Assembly (NCBI RefSeq): GCF_030272615.1
Contig: NC_081411.1
Span: 157,308,471 to 157,372,470 of the forward strand
Reading direction: 5' to 3'
Source: Cryptomeria japonica
Taxonomy: Eukaryota > Streptophyta > Pinopsida > Cupressales > Cupressaceae
DNA length: 64,000 bases
Shown: positions 33,495-46,010 of the stretch, piece after piece
Layout: each line of letters opens with the position of its first letter
Numbering within the stretch: position 1 is the first letter of the stretch
Notes under the pieces: generated by a model
Databases searched by the model: none
Seen by the model: the letters and a program-made list of their open reading frames with translations, nothing else
Told to the model about the DNA's origin: nothing
Made by a program: the position numbers and the translations under genes

Positions 33495-34500
33495 GTAGTC
33501 TAAGTGGATAAGATTTGGAAAAAATTTCATGATTACTGACTAGAATTAAGTATTTGGGTGAATTAGTAGAGAAATTTATCGCCCACATCTCCTACAACAT
33601 CAAGTATGACGTCTCCGTGATAAATTTATATGTAACACCAAGCAATGTAATGAATATTCCTTTCCATCTTTCTTACAAAGGTGGAGAACTTTGGTTAGTC
33701 ATTGTCCTTGTCATGCCCCACAAAAATAGATGGTTGAGATTTCATCCAAAAATTGTAATCATGAAAGTGGATTTGAACTTCATAAATAATATTTGAGTAC
33801 CTGTCAAGAAGTCATAGGAAAGAGTCTATCTATTGAAAGAATCCTCCTTGAGAAAGAAACCATTAAGATCTACAAAGATAATAAGAATACTCCTAGTAAT
33901 GGTAATAAAAATCTCCATTTTCGGAGCAAGAAAAAAAATACTATTAATGATGGGGTTGTAGATGAAAAAATCATTAAGGCTACCTAACCTATGATGATAT
34001 TTTCAATACCTAGTACATCTAATAATCAGGTTAACATGCAAACAATATCAAATCCATTGGCTCAATCACAATGAAAATTTACCCCTTTGGGTGAGCCTAT
34101 ATAGTCTATGTTACATAAGATTGTTACTAATAATCTTATCACATTAATAGAAGACAACATGGTGGAATGATGATGAATATTGTGACTACCATAGTAACAA
34201 GGGTCATAAGACTAGCAATTTTAATAAACTCAAGAATCTCATTCAAGACCTTATTGACAATGGTACAATTGAAGTTGAAGGTCATTCATCTAATGAAGAA
34301 CATGTGGTGTTTAAGGATCCCTTGCCTAAACATGATAAAGGAAAAGCTTCTAAGACCAATTATGATAGTAACATTAGCTATGCCAATGTCTCCTATGAAT
34401 ACATAGTCAGCCATATTATTGAAATGGACCCTCATGTCATTACCATAATTGTCAAGGATAAACCTTCTGAATGCAATGTAACAACACAATGAAGCAAAGT
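33495..34500 (+). pseudogene. gag: Gypsy element G1 Gag, remainder after element T
   Basis: The G1 gag resumes immediately after the GTAGT duplication. The capsid core block LGELVEKFIAHISYNIKYDV is at 33553-33620, then the phase is lost. The characteristic block of plant gypsy Gag, C-x2-H...H followed by a Leu/Ile-rich helix, is seen at about 34181-34290 (YCDYHSNKGHKTSNFNKLKN, then LIQDLIDNGTIEV). Multiple stops and frameshifts are present. Low Pro/Ser complexity follows to 34500. Confidence 0.75.
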
Positions 34501-35449
34501 GAATTTACAAGGTGCTACATCCAACAAAACTTCAACATCCAATAAGTATGACCTCATTGATCAACTTAGAAAGAGGCTTACCCATATATGCATACTTGAG
34601 ATTTGGCACATATCACTTTCACATAAGGCCATCCTAGATAAAGCCTTACAATAAAATTTTGTACCTACCAATCTATGGGTGAATCAATTTCAAGCACCCC
34701 TTGACACATCCTCAATAACCCCATAATGCACCCCTTCACATCAAGGATTTCAGATCCATAAACATAGAATAAAATGAGTCTTGATAAATGGAGTGGGTCT
34801 AAATATTTGCACTTTGAGATTGGTTACCGCCTTAGGGTTTTGTGAAGGGGTTGTCAATGCAATGAAAAAGATAACAATAAAAGCTTATGATGATGAAGAG
34901 CACTCATCTGAAGGGTCAGTCACATTGCCAATTAGAGTTGGGTGAGTAGTGAAAGATGTGGTTTTCCATGTCTTGGACCTTGATCTCACTTACAATATCC
35001 TCTTAGGCTGACCATGGATTCACATCATGTAAGCTATACCCTCCCCTTGCCATAAATGTATCAAATTCCATCATAATGAAGTTGAAATGACTATCCTTAG
35101 AGATCTCAATCCATACTATTGTAATAACATTTTTCCTAGACCTAAAGGTACTATTCACATCAATCTAGAGGTTAGTTCATCCTCATTGTACATTAACCCC
35201 CCATCATTAAATGCTTCCTCCTCCAAACAACCCAAAATCAAGGTCAACATCAAGGATAAAGGAATGAGATAATATAACCTCCAATAATCCATGTATATCA
35301 GACAACTTATGGATTCTCTGAAGAATCATGACAAACCATAGTAATCACCTCATGTGTTATAAGTTACTATCAAATAGGACCCTATTGCCTGTACTAGGTA
35401 AGATGAGATGGAGAATGAAGACCTTTTCAAAATGTTGTAAACAAGGACC
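34501..35449 (+). pseudogene. pol: Gypsy element G1 protease region
   Basis: The retropepsin is recognisable but dead. The block VLINGVGLNICTLRLVTALG (about 34778-34837) has Asn where the family has the catalytic Asp. The later block DLTYNILLG, stop, PWIHIM (34982-35030) corresponds to the usual YNILLGRPWIH. After it come KFHHNEVEMTI and a linker toward reverse transcriptase, ending DEMENEDLFKML near 35404-35440. The pol is interrupted at 35449 by a solo LTR and resumes at 53349. Confidence 0.78.
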
Positions 35450-36841
35450 TGTTATGCCCTACATAACACACCCCAACTTTTCACTTCTTGAGCTAGGGGC
35501 CCCCTTTGTTTCACTTTTCTTTTGTCCTATTTCCCTTCCATTCGCACTTCGGAACCTCGGGTTCCCAGCATCTCAAAGTTCATTTTGTTCCTTTTGTTTA
35601 TTTTTCTTTGTTTGACTTTGAAGCTTCGATATTTTCAAACCCCAAAGTCCTCATTTTTTGCTTGGACACTTCAGAACTCCAGAATCCCAGAATCTTGAAG
35701 TGTCCCTTCATTGGTTTCTCTTTGATTTTAGAACTCCGGAATCTCAAAGTCCCAGAGTCTCGAGGTCCCATGTTTGCTTCTTGTAGCCCTAGGATCCCAG
35801 ACTTCTAGAATCCTGGGGTCTCTCTTCTTTTTGTTTGTTCCTTCTTCATATTTATGGAACTCCAAAGTTCTGAGGTCTTTCTCTTTTTGACCTCCAGAAC
35901 CTTGAGATCCTAGAACCTCGGATCTTGCCCGTGTTTCCCTATTGGTCGGTTTATTTGTGATGCACTTTATGTCCCTTCTATTTCCTTGTTCAGGTGAGTT
36001 CTCCTCTTCTTGGATTTGTGTTTGTGTTTCTTTTATTTGTTGTCTTTTAATTCCATGTACTTTTGTGCTTGTAGCTTAGGGTTTTTCTACAAATAAGCCG
36101 ATTTCTAAATTGACAATTAAGGTTTTCATTTTCTTTGTTTTGGAACTTTGAGTTCTCCAACTCCCGAAACTTCCCTTTTGGCCTACTTCGAACTCCGAAA
36201 CCCTAGGTTTCTGGGATCCAAGAGTTCTCTTTTCTTCTTGTCCCTAGTTTCAGAACTCTAGGTTCCTAGAGTCCCAAAGTTAATCTCTATTGTTCCTTCA
36301 GTATTTCGAGATTCCAGAACCCCGAAATCCTGAACTCATGGTCTTTCTTGCTAAGTTCACCTTGAGATTTTGTGATAACGAAACCCCGAAATTGGTCTCT
36401 TTGTTGAGTTTCAAGCATTGAAACCCCAGGATCCCGAATTCATGCATATAGGTTTCTTTTGACCTCAAAACCTTAGGATTCCTAAGTCCATTACTTTCTA
36501 TTCAACCTTCTAAGGTACTAATTATGCGTAATCTCTTGTGCAGATTGAATAATTATTATGAAAATATCAACCATCCCAAGGAGGAAAGCCAGGAACAAGA
36601 TCAATATCAAAAGTAATCATCTCATCCACTTTAGTAGACTTCTACATATGAAACTACCATGGTTACAAGGAGAACAAGTGACAAACAAGAAGTTAACTCC
36701 CACCTCATCCCTATTACCATAGAAAGGGAAACCATAATATTATTGATAACTGCAGTTTTGAGGGAGGGCTTGGACTACACTTGTCATGCACAAGCAACAC
36801 TGCCATCTAGAAACACTCTCGTGGAAGGTGGAGGTAAAACC
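35450..36841. repeat. Probable solo LTR in G1 pol, left part
   Basis: The stretch starts TGTTATGCCC, breaks the G1 pol frame and continues after element F at 52549, ending CCTTAACA at 53348 (inverted ends TGTTA/TAACA; total about 2.2 kb). Flanking pentamers are GGACC and GGTAC, a 3 of 5 match. About 35500-36500 is filled with degenerate GGAACCCCGAAA / AACTCCGAAACCC words. No coding domain is seen; a frame at 36659-36847 is not supported. The alternative is a truncated element of another kind. Confidence 0.5.
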
Positions 36842-38336
36842 TATTAGTAAGATGAGAGGGGGGGGTGAATCATAAAAACTCACTATGCAATATATTTATC
36901 AAATTCAACCTTGGTAGCCTTTACTGCTATGCAACTATGACTATAAATAATTTAAACTCATAAACAGATACACTTAAGACATCATAATACATTTAACACT
37001 AGATTTAATGTGGAAACCCAAATAGGGAAAAACCACAGTGGGATTTTGGACCCACTAAGAAGTATACCCTATAAGAGTATGCTCGGTTAAAAGCCAATCC
37101 TATTATAGATTACATAAACACATTACTAGATGTGACCCGGTTAAGGGATTTCCCTCAAATTTGTTATAATCTTGCACTTTGTTAGAAGTGACCTTGTCAA
37201 AGGATTTCAAACACTCTTTCAGAATGTTACTTTGCTAGAGGATTTACAAATAAGACTCTTAGGTCCACTCGGTTAAGAGATTTCCTGTCACTTACAAAAT
37301 AAATAATAGTATAATATATATCTGCAACTTCACAGCTGAAATGCTAAAGCAGACTCTATGTGCTCAAAATAATCTTGTCATAAGACTTATCTTGCTCCTT
37401 GCTAGGCTTCTCAATCTGTTCTTTAATCTGATATTCAATCTTCTGTGCTTGGTGATCACTACTGTAGTATCATTGTTCTTCAATTTGCCCACATACATTG
37501 TTCATCAATAATTTTCTATTTATAAATAATTCCTAACCGCTTAATCTCCTTGATCACATATCCCATGATCAATATTAGCCATCAAATCTTCAAACTTGAC
37601 TAGGTTCATTGTATCTTTCGATCTGAAAATGTTTTACCTCACCTTGGAACTTCTATTCCTTCCTTGGAACTTGTGCTAGGTTATGACTGTTCAATCTACG
37701 TTGTAGATCTAACTCCTATAGTTTCATTGTCATAGATCCTTAATAAACTTCTTTCATGACATATCAATCATCTATACATCTCTAGCTCATTGGCATCTTT
37801 CATTTAATAATGCTTTTATCCATCCAATGCATTCTATTATTACTTGGTTGTTACTCGGTAAATACTGAACATCACTTGGTAGACATTTTACCTTCTTTAA
37901 CCGATAGCAATAACCTTAGGGTTTACCGACTAGTATCTTGCTCGGTAACATAGAACAGTATCAAATCTTAACTAATTCTATAGCTTGAAATATTTTCTCC
38001 TTCTTGTTCAGTCTTTGAATACTCATATATAGGATATCAAAACAATCAAAACAACAAAATCTCATCATTGTCTAACTTGGTAGTAGTTGCCCATTGAATA
38101 ACTTATTACTCCCCTTCATTTTCATTCTTTTTGTGTCACGTATCGACATCTTTATACTCATCAAAACATACTCATTGAGATATGGCAACATCACACTGAA
38201 TCAGAAAATCAATTGCTTGACATCAATGACAAAATAATATTATTAAGATAGTAATCATCATTTCTCAGTTATATCCACAATCTTCAACAACCTTTTGAAT
38301 ATCCTCATACCAACAAAAATTAGTAGAATGCCAACA
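36842..38336 (-). repeat. 3' LTR of element F
   Basis: On the minus strand it begins TGTTGGCATTCTACT and ends ATCTTACTAATA, where the other LTR has ATCTTACTAACA. It is 1495 bp against about 1506 bp for the partner. The block GATTCACCCCCCCTCTCATC near its 3' end is the shared copia LTR end motif. Confidence 0.92.
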
Positions 38337-38351
38337 ATCTCTCCATTTGGC
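38337..38351 (-). other. Polypurine tract of element F
   Basis: On the minus strand gccaaatggagagat directly precedes the LTR start. It is a slightly degraded form of the gccaaagggggagat tract of A and B. A clean purine run, complement of CTTCTCCCCCTTTGAC, lies at 38510-38525. Confidence 0.75.
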
Positions 38352-38745
38352 ATTGATGGCAAAACCGAATTTAATGGAAATACCAACTTGATTTATTTCA
38401 ATTGATTTGGATTCGGATTGCTATTAATCTTCTCCTATTGTTATCCTTGAATTCTCCCCCAGTAATTAGTCTTCTCCAATCTTCACCTATTAATCGTCAC
38501 TAATTAGTCTTCTCCCCCTTTGACAACAATGCCAAAAAGTAAAACTAATTCATGATTCCTTCCGTTGTGAAGTAATTTGCTTGCTGAAAATACAAATGTA
38601 TCATCTTAGTCTTGGTCACAGCAACTTGTCTTCAATCACTATTTCCTGCACAACTTTAGGTAACCTCCTAAAGTTTGTAAAGTAGCATCAACTCATAAAT
38701 AGGTATCCTGTAGATTCATAGAATTGATGCTTTCACCGAATTCTG

Positions 38746-40560
38746 TCAGTGAGTACTAGATAGGGGTAGGACCCCTAACTTACTTCTGAGATACTCAAAA
38801 GTGTCCCTTGGCAGTGGCTTTGTGAAAATGTCTACAATTTGTTCCTTTGAACTAATATATTCCACCACAACTTTCTTCTCTTGAACTTCTTCTCTGAGAT
38901 AATGATACTTTATAGATATGTGCTTTGTCTTAGGATGCATTACCGGATTCTTTGAAATGTTAATGGCATTAGTATTATCACAGAATATAGTTACTGGCTC
39001 AGTAACTTTCTCATTCATTCCTTCCAATAGTTGTTTTATCCATGCAATATTGGTACAATTCAATGCTGCAGCCACATATTCAGCTTCAGCTATTGACTGT
39101 GAAATGCATCCTTGTTTCTTGCTAAGCCAACTTACTAGTCTGTTTCCCAAAAAGAAAGCTCCACCGCTTGTTCTTTTCCTATCATCAATGTTCCCTACCC
39201 AATCAGCATCAATGTAGACTTTTAAGTCAAAATCATTCCTCTTTTTATACACTAAACCATAATCTTCAGTGCCTCTTAAGTATTTGAAAATTCTCTTGAT
39301 TGCTGTCATATGGGTTTCTTTGGGATCTGCAGAAAATCTTGCAACTATTCCTACTGCATGTGCTATATCCGGCCTGCTGTGAACCACATATTGCAACTTT
39401 CCAATCACAGATCGGTAAAGTGTCTCATAAATAGATGTAGATTCATCACTCTTTGATAGTTTACAATTGGTAGTCATAGGAGTACTTACAGGTTTAGAAT
39501 CCTCCATTCCAAATTTCTTCAAGATTTCCTTTATATACTTGGATTGAGTAATGAAAATCTCATTTTTCATTTGCAGTATCTATAAACCTATAAAATACTT
39601 TATTTCACCGATTAATGACATCTCAAATTCTTTGCACATTTCATTTGCAAAGTTCTTACATAAAGAGTCATTTCCACAAAAAATAATATCATCAACAAAT
39701 ATGGCTGAAAGCAGTATTCCATGGTCTTCATCATTCTTCATATACATGTTGCTATTTTCACTTGTCCTTATAAATCCAATCTTGATTAAGTAAGAGTGCA
39801 GTCTTTGATACCATGATCTAGGTGCTTGCTTTAGACCATATAAAGCTTTGTTCAACTTACATACCTAATCTTTATTCTTGTCTTCAATAAATCCTTCAGG
39901 TTGTTCAATATAAACTTCTTCTTCTAGTATACCATTTAAAAATGAAGATTTAACATCCATTTGATATACCTTGAAATTTTTGTAAGTAGCATATGCCAAC
40001 AATGTTCTCACTCCTTCAAGTCTTGCCACAAGTGCAAAAGTCTCACCATAATCTATTCCTTCTTCTTGAGAATAACCTTTGCAAACTAGTCTTGGTTTAT
40101 TCTGCATGACGTCTCCTTTTTCATTTAGCTTGTTTCTGAAAGTCCACTTTGTATTGATCACATTTTTCTCTTTTGGTCTTGGGATCAATGTTCATGATTC
40201 TTTCTTCTTGATTTGTTCAATCTCTTTTGTCATAGCATTTACCCAATCTTCATTACTAAATGCCTCTTTTACTATTATCAGTTCAAATTCAGATATCAGA
40301 CATGTGTTTTGTCTCAGTTTGTTTCTTGTCATTAGTGGATCATCCTTATCTCCTATAATTTGACTTGATGCATGATTTCTTCTGACATACTTGGCTAATA
40401 TAGGCTCGGTAGGATCTGTATGATCTTCTTCATCACTTGGTAATTGGGTATTTTCTTCATTTTCTTCATCAACTTTCTCGGTAGGACTTCTCGGTTGAAC
40501 ATAAACAAACTCTTCATAATCTTCTGGTTCTTTGGAATTTCCTTCATCATTTATTTATGC
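38746..40560 (-). pseudogene. pol: Element F reverse transcriptase and RNase H
   Basis: The minus-strand frame includes WVNAMTKEIEQIKKKESWTL, GYSQEEGIDYGETFALVARL, YQMDVKSSFLNG, LYGLKQAPRSWY and the catalytic block AIFVDDIIFCGN near 39690. RNase H follows from 39570 with VYIDADWVGNIDDRKRTSGG, SIAEAEYVAAALN and FTKPLPRDTFEYLRSKLG, ending at 38746 (SSTH then stop). The last 274 codons are fully open. Stops in phase lie near 39577 and 39867 only, so this is a lightly damaged enzyme. Confidence 0.93.
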
Positions 40561-41500
40561 AAATTCATCAATTTTCACATTTGCACTTTCCACTATTTTG
40601 TTAGATGATTTGATCAGACATTTAAATGATTTACTTTTAGAAGAATAACCAAGAAATGTTACTTCCTCACTTTTCTGATCAAACTTTCCATTTCTGTCAT
40701 CTTTGTGAACATAGCATCTGCTGCCAAATATTTTAAAGTAACTTACATTAGGTTTCTTGTCATACCATATTTCATACGGTGTCTTCAAAGTTCCTTTGTT
40801 TAGTTGTACTCGATTTAGGGTGTAAACTGCAGTTTTGATCACTTCTCTCCAAAATGTTTGAGGTACCCTCTTTTCTATCATTAATGTTCTGGCAAAATCT
40901 ACAATTGATTTGTTTCTTCTTTTAGCTATCCCATTTTGCTAAGGTGTTCTCGGTACAAATACTTGTCTCTTTATACCATGATCATTGGAAAATAGGTTAA
41001 ATTCATCAGAAATGAATTCTCCTCCTCTGTCAGATCTTAGACATTTCAACTGTCTTCCTGTTTCTTTTTCAACTCTAGCCTTGTACCATTTGAACATTTG
41101 AAAGGCTTCTGATTTTTCTTTTAAAAACATAACTGACATCATCCTTGAGTAATCATCCACAAATAATATAAAGTATTTATCACCATAATAACTTTGAACT
41201 TTCATAAGACCATAGAGATCAGTGTGCACAAGATCTAAAATTCCTTTAGAAGTGTAGGACTTACTTGTAAAGCTTGACTTTGTCATCTTACCCATCTGGC
41301 ATCCTTGGCATATTGCATTCTCAGGTTTTTCCAAGCTCGGTAGACCTCTTACTTGGTGCTTCTTACTTATTTTGATCAGGCTATCAAAATTTACATGACA
41401 AAACCTTTTGTGCCATAACCAGGTATCTTCTATTTTAGCATACAGACAATTGTTCTGAGTTGAGTCAAGATGAAATGTATTACCTTTTGTTTGTGTCCTA
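40561..41500 (-). pseudogene. pol: Element F integrase
   Basis: The zinc block ends in AICQGCQMGK near 41290-41320. The first Asp is in DLVHTDLYGL, followed by LFVDDYSRMM, and the second in CLRSDRGGEFISDEF. After a TAA at about 40939 the catalytic Glu position reads NGIAKRRNKS, where copia integrases have NG[IV][AV]ERKN, so Glu is replaced by Lys (GAA to AAA). The C-terminal block FLGYSSKSKSFKC is seen near 40640. Phase is constant with RT. Confidence 0.9.
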
Positions 41501-41960
41501 GTAGCAGCCAGCCTTCCATGTTTGTCATGAACTTTGACACTTCCTTTCTAAAATTCTATTTGATATCATGTATTGTTTAGCTATGCTACACTCAACAAAT
41601 TGTATTTCAAACCTTCAACCCAGTATACATAATCACATTTAACATTGTCAAGAAGTGTGATAGAACCTTTACCTTTCATCGGACATGGTGAATCATTACC
41701 AAATCTTGCATAACCTCCATCATAGTCTTCTAATTTAACAAACTTGTGTTTATCACCTGTCATGTGATGTGAGCATCCACTATCTATGATCCAAGAATCA
41801 TTTTTATTTATGTGAGATATCAAGGCTTTTTCCTCATACCTTTCTTCATCTAATCCATCTTTGATAGCCACATATACAACTTCCTCTGTCTTAGTCCCAT
41901 CAAATTTGTCATCGTTGGATTCCTCATCAGCTACTAGGCATGTCTTTCTATCTCTCCTTT
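41501..41960 (-). pseudogene. pol: Element F protease
   Basis: The copia retropepsin block SWIIDSGCSHHMTGDKHKF is present with DSGC at 41773-41784, followed by YWVEGLKYNLLSVA near 41581-41625. Catalytic residues look intact. The frame 41871-41581 is open and in phase with integrase; stops lie near 41580 and upstream of 41871. Confidence 0.9.
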
Positions 41961-41989
41961 TGAAGTCTCAGTGTCCTCTGTATTGGTTG

Positions 41990-42960
41990 TCTTTCTATCT
42001 GTCATCTCGGTATTGTCTCTTTTCACTTGATTCTTTGTTAGGACAGTTAGAAGCCATATGTCCTATTCTATCATAGTTAAAACATTTTAAAGGTAACTTT
42101 CCTTTATACTTACCTTTTCCTCTTGGTAACCTTCTGACTAATAATGCTTCAAACTCTTCTTGCTTTCTGATTTCCTCATATAGTTTGTGTACCTCTTCCA
42201 TGTTTTTGGTGAAATCTCTCACTTGATCCACTGTGATATCCTTCAGTATACTTATACATTCTATCATTGTAATCATCAGATTCACCAAGATGAAAAGAAC
42301 TGAATGTAGATTCAACTTTATTTACCAAAGACCCACTATTATCAAAATTACTTAACTCAAATGCATGTAGCTTATCGATAGTAGCATCCAAAGAGACTGG
42401 CATGTTTGGTATAGACCTCAATTCATTGATTGCAGAGACTCAAATTACATAAGCAGGTAGAAATGTTCTAAGCAGCTTACTTATTACATCCTTTTCTTCA
42501 ATAGTTCCTCCTACTCTTTTGATTTGATCGACAGTTTCCTTTAACCTTGTACTATATTGGGTTATGTTCTTACCTTAATTCATTCTCATGGATTCAAGTT
42601 GACCTCTTAGACTATCTACTTTTGCTCTCTGAACATGTTCATCACCACCATACACAGATATAAGATTGTTCCACATTGCTTTGGCATCAATGCAGCCTTC
42701 TAGATCATTGAACTCTGAGTCAGTTAATGCTGATGTTATTTCAATCATTGCTTGAATATATTCTTGCTTTACCTTTATCTCTTCCATTGTCATCGAGTAG
42801 GTGCGAGATGCACTATAATCATTCTCCAGATAGTATGTTGCATATTCTCCAATTCCTTATAAGTGTAGCTTCATCCTTTTCTGCCATGTGGAGAAACTAG
42901 ACTTATTCAGCTTTGGTGCATCCGTTTTATACATCTTCGGATCTTGCCTCAATTACCTTT
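41990..42960 (-). pseudogene. gag: Element F Gag (UBN2) with one zinc knuckle
   Basis: On the minus strand the sequence starts near 42955 with YKTDAPKLNKSSFSTWQKRM, the usual copia Gag opening (W-x2-R/K-M). The UBN2 core is at 42793-42575 (AMWNNLISVYGGDEHVQRAK). A stop at 42575 and a phase change near 42250 follow. The knuckle CFNYDRIGHMASNC lies near 42048-42090, second Cys replaced by Tyr. This matches the same change in the first knuckle of element A. Confidence 0.85.
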
Positions 42961-42983
42961 AAACTTTTCTTTCGGAGTCCAAA

Positions 42984-42995
42984 GCTCTGATACCA
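42984..42995 (-). other. Primer-binding site of element F
   Basis: On the minus strand TGGTATCAGAGC begins two bases after the LTR end. It is the perfect plant initiator-Met-tRNA site. Confidence 0.93.
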
Positions 42996-42997
42996 AT

Positions 42998-44457
42998 TGT
43001 TAGTAAGATGAGAGGGGGGGGGGGTGAATCATAAAAACTCACTATGCAATATATTTATCAAATTCAACCTCGGTAGCCTTTACTGCTATGCAACTATGAC
43101 TGTAAATCATTCAAACTCATAAACAGATACACTTAAGACATCATAACACATTTAAAACTAGATTTAATGTGGAAACCCAAATAGGGAAAAACCACAGTGG
43201 GATTTCGGCCCCACTAAGAAATATACCCTTCTAGAGTATGCTTGGTTAAAAGCCAATCCTATTACAAATTACATAAACACATTTCTAGATGTGACCCAGT
43301 TAAGGGATTTCCCTCAGATTTGTTAGAATCTTGCACTTTGTTAGAAGCGACCTTGTCAAAGGATTTCAAACACTCTTTCAGAATGTTACCTTGCTAGAGG
43401 ATTTACAAATAAGACTGTTAGGTCCACTCGATTAAGAGATTTCCTGTCACTTACAAAATAAATAATGGTATAATATACATTAAGATTTCCTGCAACTTCA
43501 CATCTGAAATGCTAAAGCAGACTCTATGTGCTCAAAATAATCTTGTCATAAGACTTATCTTGCTCCTTGTTGGGCTTCTCAATCTGTTCTTTAATCTGAT
43601 ATTCAATCTTCTGTGCTCGATGAGCACTACTGTAGTATCACTGTTCTTCAATTTTCCCGCATACATTGTTCATCAATAATTTCTTATTTATAAACAATTC
43701 CTAACCGCTTAATCTCCTTGATCACATATCCCATGATCAACCTTAGCCATCAGATCTTCAAACTTGACTAGGTTCATTGTATCTTTTGATCTGAAAATGT
43801 TTTATCTTGCCTTGGAACTTGTATTCCTTCCTTGGAACTTGTGCTAGGTTATGGCCGTTCAATCTGTGATGTAGATCTAACTCCTGTAGTTTCATTGTCA
43901 TAGATCCTTAACAAACTTCTTTCACGACATATCAATCATCTATACATCTCCAACTCATTGGCACCTTTCATTTAATAATGCTTTTATCCATCCAATGCAT
44001 TCTGTTATTACTGAGTTGTTACTCATTAAATATTGAACCTCACTCGATAGATATTCTTCCTTCTTTAACTGATAGCGATAACCTTAGGGTTTACCGACTA
44101 TCATCTTGCTCGGTAACATAGAACAATATCAAACCTTAACTAATTCTATAGCTTGAAATCTTTTCTCCTTCTTGTTCAGTCTTTGAATACTCATACATAG
44201 GATATCAAAACAATCAAAACAACAAAATCTCATCATTGTCTAACTCAGTAATAGTTGCCCATTGAATAACTTATTACTCCCCTTCATTTTCATTTTTTCT
44301 GTGTCACTTACCAACATCTTTATACTCATCAAAACATACTCATTAAAATATGGCAACATCATACTGAATCAAAAAATGAATTGCTTGACATCAATGACAA
44401 AATAATATTATTAAGATAGTAATCATCCTGTCTTAGTTATATCCATAATCTTCAACA
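42998..44457 (-). repeat. 5' LTR of element F, main part
   Basis: On the plus strand it starts TGTTAGTAAGATGAG and matches the 3' LTR base by base until 44457, where element D is inserted. The last five bases CAACA are one copy of the D target duplication. It continues at 52493-52543. Confidence 0.93.
44453..44457. repeat. Target-site duplication of element D, left copy (CAACA)
   Basis: CAACA precedes the TGTTAGG end of element D and recurs at 52493-52497 directly after it. The intact LTR at 38285-38289 has this pentamer once. This proves the insertion point. Confidence 0.96.
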
Positions 44458-45636
44458 TGTTAGGCCCAATATAGAAAGCTAAAGTACTGAGAGGGAAGGG
44501 GTGAATCAGTACTCCAAAATTTTTCTCTAATAATAACCTTACTGTTATGCATAAACAAAATAGTGCAGTAACATAAAATAAAACTAAAATCAACAGATAA
44601 CAATCATACATGATTCACTCCATAACACATTAATTTTGGTCATGTAGAAACTCTTGGTTAGAGAGAAAAACTACAGTGGGGATGGCACCCACAACTTCAC
44701 TACTGCAATAATAAAGAATGCTCAGTTAGAGCTACATTTAGCTATTTCTGATAGCTTACCCTATTAGGAGTATCAAGATCAGTTAGATCTACCTTACTAA
44801 AGGATTTTTACAACAATATATAAGTGTAGCACCTAGTTAAAGGATTTACAATTTATAGAATTGGTTAGAGTCTTTTACCTTGTTAAAGGTTTCTCTTACA
44901 ACTTCAAAATATTACAATAAAATCATTACAAATATCTGCAACTTTACATCTTAAATGCTAAAGCAGATTCTATGTGCTCTGAATAAGATTACCTAGCTTG
45001 TAGCATACCTCGGTAACCCATAACGAGACTTGGTAAACCCTTTTGTTTACTCTGTTCTTCGACTATTCACTGATAACCTTCTCGGTGACCTCTCTGTGTC
45101 TCTGTAACAGTCTTCCTTCATGCATACACTCTGTTATCTCTTATTGCATCTCATATTTCTAACCCTAGAATCATGTTGTATAAATAGATCTCTTACAACG
45201 GTGATCTAATTCATTGCTTCGATCTTACAAAAGATTCTTCGAATGAATAACTAAACAAAATATCTCATTGGTTAGATTGACCTTGTAATCATACACAATC
45301 TCATAGTGCAATTCCCAATACAAAAATGATTAGATGTGCCTCAATGTTGTAACACGTTTTCATGTGGATGTCCAGGTTCAATGTATCTGGTAAAATGTTT
45401 CACTCGGTGAATATCAACTCAGTGAGTTAACTTTACCACTCGGTAGCCATGAAACTTTACACGGTAAACAGCTCGATGAATACTGCGTTCTATGACTGCT
45501 TTCTTCAGTAACCGACTAGACTGTTCATATCGACTTCTCTGTGTGTACCAACTGCATGATTTAGTAATACTAACCAACTAGAATATATAGTATGACTTTG
45601 GATATGAAACTAATGGCAATTTGATAAGTAGTAACA
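44458..45636 (-). repeat. 3' LTR of element D
   Basis: On the minus strand it begins TGTTACTACTTATCAAATTG and ends GGGCCTAACA. It has exactly the same length as the partner at 51314-52492, with scattered substitutions. The LTR end motif (minus strand GATTCACCCCTTCCCTCTCA) is near 44485-44505. Confidence 0.95.
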
Positions 45637-45651
45637 ATCTCCCCTTTTGAC
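45637..45651 (-). other. Polypurine tract of element D
   Basis: On the minus strand gtcaaaaggggagat directly precedes the LTR start TGTTACTAC. Further purine runs with AAAGGGGGAGTAA lie near 45936-45950 and 45983-45997. Confidence 0.85.
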
Positions 45652-46010
45652 ATTAGTTGAGATGTTTGACAAAAACTACTTACAAAGTCATAACTCAAAA
45701 ACTATATACTTGACAAAATGACTATACTTGACAATATGTACAATAGTCAATAAAATAGTATATGCAGATATACCCCCCTTATCATTATCCTATACATAAC
45801 TCTAAATTTTGCATGTTTGGTTTTGTTCTGTACTTGTGTGCTCTGAATGCTCTGTATATTTTGCTTGGTATACTCCCCTTGTATACAATACTCAAAATTA
45901 TGTTTTTAAAACTATACTACTCTCCAAGTGTAGAATTACTCCCCCTTTGCTGGTCTTTCCTCTATGTAGTATCATAATATTACTCCCCCTTTTTGACAAA
46001 CATTAAAAAA

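Noticed and set aside
36659-36847. Short frame starting MVTRRTSDKQ, possible gag start
   Set aside because: No capsid or zinc motif follows, and the frame runs into the F LTR border; more likely part of the solo LTR.
36855-36866. Poly-G runs at 36858 and 43012
   Set aside because: They are the complement of the pyrimidine-rich LTR end motif of element F, present in both LTRs.
45762-46006. Two overlapping small frames beside the D polypurine tract
   Set aside because: They lie antisense to the element, overlap each other in different phases and have no counterpart elsewhere.
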